Shown here piece by piece: positions 60,721-64,000 of a DNA stretch of 64,000 bases. Numbering within the stretch: the stretch's first letter is position 1; each line of letters begins with the position of its first letter. Location: contig NZ_UETD01000003.1 of NCBI RefSeq assembly GCF_900116855.1, forward strand, positions 62,001 to 126,000, written 5' to 3'. The notes under the pieces are model-generated. The model made no database searches, had not been told where the DNA came from, and worked only from the letters and a program-made list of their open reading frames with translations. A program made the translations under genes and the position numbers. The DNA comes from Ruminococcus flavefaciens. Its GTDB lineage: Bacteria; Bacillota; Clostridia; Oscillospirales; Ruminococcaceae.

Positions 60721-63716
60721 GTCGTCACACCTCTCTTCTTCATCTGAACGCGGAGCCCCTGTCTCTCGTCGATAGCCTCGTCGACAAGGTCGAGCACGCC
60801 TTCAGCGACGATCTCCTCACCGACTATAAACTGAGCTGTGAGAGACCTTAACTGCGGCTCTGAGCTCTGCTGATTGCTGTTATTCACTGTATTGTTGTAA
60901 GTATACTGGTTATTAATGATGTCCGATGTAGCACTCGGTGCTGCGTCTGACCTGTCAATAAGTATCTGCTGCGCTGTCATAGCTGTCAGAGCGTCGTTCG
61001 TGACTATCGGCTGCAGTGCTGAGCTCTTAGGTGGATCCGTATCGAGGTTCGGAGCAGGCGCGTCTGGTTTATCAGGTTTAGGTATATCGGGTATATCAAT
61101 CTCAAGCTTCGGGAGCTCGATCTCTGGTACCTCAACCTGTAGCTCAGGCAAGTCTATCTCAGGAACGTCAACCTCAAGCTCAGGTAAGTCGATGTCGGCG
61201 ACCTCGACCTGCAGCTCTGGAAGCTCCGTGTCAGGAATATCAACAGCAAGCTCAGGAAGGCTAATGTCGGGCACGATCACATCGAGCTCAACTGGTTCGA
61301 TGTCGGGTACCGATACCTCAAGCTCTGGAAACTCAGGCAGTTCTGCGGAAGGATCAATGACGTCGATGCCAACCTTAGGAGCGCCGAGGTCAAGATTCGT
61401 AAGAGCCTCTCTTGCGTCCTCAGCTATGGTCGGCAGCTCGTCCATGAAGCCAACGCCGACACCCTCTGCAAGGTACTTGCCGACGCTGTCACGCATTACG
61501 CGCGAAGGGGAGTTGATACCAAAGGCGGACTTGAAGCCGTCGATAATGCCGTCAGCAAAGCCGAAGATCTTATCCTTGATCCACTGACCCATGTTCTTGA
61601 TACCGTTCCAGATACCCTCGACGATGTTCTTACCTGTCTCAAGCATCTTGCCAGGAAGTTCCTTGATCGTATCGACGATATTATGGAACATATCCGACGC
61701 GGCATTTTTCGCCTTTTCACGCAGTTCGAGGCCCCAGGAAATAACGTGCTTGATAGCAGCGGTCAGGTTGTCCCATATCTTACCGGGGAGCTCCTTGAAG
61801 AATGTAACGATATTATCAAGGAAGTCCTTCGCAGTCTGGCGTGCCTTTTCCCGCATCTCCAGAGCCCAGGAAACAATTTTACCGATTGCCTCACCGATAA
61901 ACTCACCGATCTTGTGAGGCAGGTCCTTGAAGAACTCAACAATACCGTCAAGGAAATCCTTTGCGGTCTGACGCGCCTTTTCTCGCATCTCCAACGCCCA
62001 CTGCACGACTGCGAGCAGTGCGTCCTTCAGAAACTCTCCTATTTTACTGAGGAGCTCCCCGAGTCCTGTCACAAGTGCAACAACTATCTGCGGCAGTGCC
62101 TCGACAATTGCCATGAACATTCGCCCTGCGGCTTCCAGTATCTGAGGAATAGCCTCGATCAGAGCTTCAACAATAGCAACTATTATAGTCGGAAGGTTCT
62201 CAATAAGCAGCTCTATAAGCTCTGGAAGAGCTTCGACAATCGCAATGAATATGTCGGTAATGCACTCAAGTATCTGCGGTATAGAGCTGATAATTGTATC
62301 TATCAGCACCGGGATAAGATCTATGAGCGCCTTGCATATTGTAGGTGCAGCGGCTACTATTGCCTTTGCAATTGATGCGATAATATCGAGAGCTGCCTGT
62401 ATCAGTGTAGGCAGGCTGTCTCCTATTGTGGCAGCAAGTGTCTGTATTGCTTCCGCTGCTGCCATTGCAAGCGCAGGTGCATTTGCTGTTATTGTATCAG
62501 CAAGGTTTGTGACAAAGTTATTTGCCATATCAGCAATATCGCCGATGTGGGACGATATGCCGTTCAGTAAAGTGGTAAGGAGCTGTGCACCGAGATCAAG
62601 CAGCTTTGGTCCTATGGTGAGGAAGCCCTCAAGGAGCTGCATACCTGCATCGAGTGCCGCATCAGCAAGTGCAGGAGCATTGTCGACCAGTCCCTGCACA
62701 AGTGCATCTACAAGGGACACACCAGCTTCGATGAGGTCTGGGATATATTCAGTAAAGCCTACAAGTGCATCTGCAATGACGCCACTCATAGATGTTACAA
62801 GCTTACCCATGCCCCCGAGGATAGTCTCTACCCGGGGAAGTATATTTTCAGCAGCTGTTGCCGCACTCTCAACAAAATCTGTTGTGAGCTTCTCAAAGTC
62901 CTGTTCATCATCAGCAATGCCGACAACAAGGTTGCTCCATGCTGATTTCATGGACGCAACGGATCCGCTTATAGTTTCAGCTGCTTCTTTAGCAGTCGTG
63001 CCGGTGATACCCATTTCGTCCTGGATAACATGGATAGCCTCGACAACGTCCGCATAACTTTCTATGTCATAGTGCATTCCGGATATGGCTTCTGCGTCTG
63101 CGAGCAGGCGCTCCATTTCCGACTTGGTACCGCCGTATCCGAGCTTAAGGTTGTCAAGCATCGTATAATTCTGCTTGGCAAAGCCCTGATATGCGTTCTG
63201 AATGCTCTCCATTGAGCTTCCCATTTTGTTGGCGTTGTCCGCCATATCGACGATAGCCTTATCGGCAACCTCTGCCGCTTTAAGAGTATCACCGCCCAGG
63301 GAAGCAATGAGAGCTGCGGAGAACGATGTAACCGTCTCCATGTATTCATTCTGCGAGAGGCCTGCTGTCTTGAATGCCTTAGCGGCATTGTCAAGGACAT
63401 CAGACTGAGCCTGCAGAAGTTTATCATATTCACTCCGAGCTGCGTCAACAGACTTTCCTACACTTGCAGCATATTCCTCAAGGCTTCTGTCCTGAGTGCC
63501 GAAAAGTGTTGAAACACCGCCTGTCAACTGCTCGTAGTCCGCATAAGCGTCAAGTGCACTCTTACCGAGCGCAACCATTGCGCCCGAGGCTGCTGTGACA
63601 GCTCCTGTGACAAGGGCCATGCCCTTTTTGGCAAAGCTACCTATCTTTTCTAAGCCTGTGCTAAAACCGCTGTCATCAATTTCAGTATCGAATTTTAGAG
63701 TGCCATCGAAAGCCAC
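60717..63716 (-). CDS. Phage tail tape measure protein
   Basis: A 999-residue protein that sets tail length. The N-terminus (GTLKFDTEIDDSGFSTGLEK) and the following TMP core with ADYEQLTGGVSTLFGTQD are typical. The middle has hydrophobic helices of Ile/Ala/Leu type. Residues about 580-700 hold three repeats of WALEMREKARQTAKDFLDNI form. A C-terminal stretch (about 800-890) consists of Pro-Glu-Leu repeats (LPELQVEVPEIELPKLEIDI). GGAGGG precedes the start. Gene order next to the distal tail gene agrees with siphophages. Confidence 0.95.
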   Translation of the reverse strand: MAFDGTLKFDTEIDDSGFSTGLEKIGSFAKKGMALVTGAVTAASGAMVALGKSALDAYADYEQLTGGVSTLFGTQDRSLEEYAASVGKSVDAARSEYDKLLQAQSDVLDNAAKAFKTAGLSQNEYMETVTSFSAALIASLGGDTLKAAEVADKAIVDMADNANKMGSSMESIQNAYQGFAKQNYTMLDNLKLGYGGTKSEMERLLADAEAISGMHYDIESYADVVEAIHVIQDEMGITGTTAKEAAETISGSVASMKSAWSNLVVGIADDEQDFEKLTTDFVESAATAAENILPRVETILGGMGKLVTSMSGVIADALVGFTEYIPDLIEAGVSLVDALVQGLVDNAPALADAALDAGMQLLEGFLTIGPKLLDLGAQLLTTLLNGISSHIGDIADMANNFVTNLADTITANAPALAMAAAEAIQTLAATIGDSLPTLIQAALDIIASIAKAIVAAAPTICKALIDLIPVLIDTIISSIPQILECITDIFIAIVEALPELIELLIENLPTIIVAIVEALIEAIPQILEAAGRMFMAIVEALPQIVVALVTGLGELLSKIGEFLKDALLAVVQWALEMREKARQTAKDFLDGIVEFFKDLPHKIGEFIGEAIGKIVSWALEMREKARQTAKDFLDNIVTFFKELPGKIWDNLTAAIKHVISWGLELREKAKNAASDMFHNIVDTIKELPGKMLETGKNIVEGIWNGIKNMGQWIKDKIFGFADGIIDGFKSAFGINSPSRVMRDSVGKYLAEGVGVGFMDELPTIAEDAREALTNLDLGAPKVGIDVIDPSAELPEFPELEVSVPDIEPVELDVIVPDISLPELAVDIPDTELPELQVEVADIDLPELEVDVPEIDLPELQVEVPEIELPKLEIDIPDIPKPDKPDAPAPNLDTDPPKSSALQPIVTNDALTAMTAQQILIDRSDAAPSATSDIINNQYTYNNTVNNSNQQSSEPQLRSLTAQFIVGEEIVAEGVLDLVDEAIDERQGLRVQMKKRGVTT

Positions 63717-63755
63717 AACAATCCCTCCTTAAAGTGGATCGTGCGGCTCAATGGC

Positions 63756-63953
63756 TCATTGCACTTGTTTTCCGTTTACTATTTTGAGTTCAAATTCCTT
63801 CTTGCAGCCGCGAGTGCATTTTAAATACACGCTGCTGCAATTTGCGGTATTATCAAACAATACCGTTTTTGCACCGCAGTGAGGACAGTGCGCCCACATA
63901 CGCTGCAGTGGCGGAAGCTTCAGGTTCTCCATAATATGGTGTGGTACCTTCAT
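63756..63953 (-). CDS. Small zinc-ribbon phage protein (Com-like)
   Basis: A 65-residue protein with CPHCGAKTVLFDN and LKCTRGCKKEFELKI: a CxxC plus CxxxC four-cysteine zinc ribbon, similar in build to the Mu Com translational activator. It overlaps the upstream gene's stop by 4 bp (ATGA) and lies just before the tape measure gene. Function by analogy only; RNA binding is possible. Confidence 0.7.
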   Translation of the reverse strand: MKVPHHIMENLKLPPLQRMWAHCPHCGAKTVLFDNTANCSSVYLKCTRGCKKEFELKIVNGKQVQ

Positions 63954-64000
63954 AATATAAGACCTCCGAAAGCAGCGCTTATCATATCGTCTTCGCAGCC
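63950..64000 (-). CDS. 3' end of another prophage gene (partial)
   Basis: On the minus strand the frame from the window edge reads GCEDDMISAAFGGLIL and stops at TGA, which overlaps the next ATG in ATGA fashion. The position upstream of the tape measure fits a tail assembly chaperone, but too little is present to say. Confidence 0.45.
   Translation of the reverse strand, partial: GCEDDMISAAFGGLIL

Larger units (their letters stand above)
55601..64000 (-). mobile_element. Prophage, tail and lysis end (runs past the right edge)
   Basis: From the 3' end of tRNA-Ala to the window edge all genes are on the minus strand and read as a phage tail-to-lysis cassette: partial gene, zinc-ribbon protein, tape measure, distal tail, tail-associated protein, BppU-like, holin, small proteins, endolysin, terminator. 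Adjacent genes overlap or nearly touch. Capsid, packaging and integrase genes would lie beyond 64000. The right attachment site is not visible, so the boundary and intactness are inferred. Confidence 0.85.

Overview
This 64 kb window looks like the chromosome of a Gram-positive, cellulolytic Ruminococcus (Oscillospiraceae, close to the R. flavefaciens/R. albus type). The basis is two secreted proteins ending in dockerin modules (a GH44 glucanase with a Thr-rich linker and a zinc metalloprotease), clostridial-type FeoAAB/flavodoxin/DUF3793 genes, a two-gene SUF system, strong AGGAGG ribosome binding sites and canonical TTGACA-N17-TATAAT promoters. The genus is inferred from gene content only.

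Layout. 1-1.3 kb: 3' part of a heavy-metal P-type ATPase. 1.3-2.6 kb: enolase. 3.3-7.9 kb: a probably iron-controlled run (DUF2325, DUF3793, flavodoxin, a Tp47-like surface protein, a membrane ferric-reductase-like/FMN-binding protein). 8-11.1 kb: feoA-feoA-feoB plus a 56-aa FeoB-associated Cys-rich membrane protein. 11.5-15 kb: ABC ATPase and a 924-aa FtsX-type permease. 15.2-18.5 kb: XRE regulator and GH44 cellulosomal enzyme. 18.9-20.6 kb: diguanylate cyclase and a C_GCAxxG family protein. 20.9-22.6 kb: IscU-like protein and GGGtGRT protein. 22.7-25 kb: an AT-rich islet with an XRE gene, then an ECF sigma factor and its membrane partner. 25.1-27.6 kb: a retron (structured RNA, reverse transcriptase, translationally coupled membrane-anchored alpha/beta hydrolase). 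28.2-31 kb: DegV and minimal SUF. 31.8-34.2 kb: two-component system whose kinase start is split by an A14 tract. 34.6-39.1 kb: dockerin metalloprotease, SpoU methylase, nucleoside phosphorylase. 39.5-43.4 kb: DUF4003, PPK2, GntR, TraB/GumN. 43.8-51.5 kb: rpoB-rpoC. 51.7-55.5 kb: GNAT, a zinc-uptake-like lipoprotein operon, GHL10 lipoprotein. 55.5 kb: tRNA-Ala(GGC), with a prophage behind it (tail and lysis genes, all on the minus strand) running off the right edge.

Three observations stand out. (1) An 18-bp inverted repeat, NGTTAG-N6-(C/A)TAACN, recurs at the promoters of enolase, the DUF2325/flavodoxin run, feoA, feoB, the ABC transporter, the IscU-like/GGGtGRT pair and suf. It sits just downstream of the -10 at the uptake genes and upstream of the -35 at the two Fe-S assembly operons, which suggests one iron/Fe-S regulator with two modes. 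(2) The retron has a clear promoter, an a1/a2-like closing stem around three hairpins and a 4-bp ATGA overlap with a hydrolase that is a candidate effector. (3) The prophage Dit-like distal tail protein ends in a complete two-loop dockerin module, suggesting that the virion docks on cohesins of the host's own cellulosome scaffold.

Intergenic spaces carry several families of long palindromic repeats (AGTTGAGAGTT type, GGGGACGCCG type, AAATCATAATTT type) in both orientations. No transposase, CRISPR array or rRNA gene was seen.
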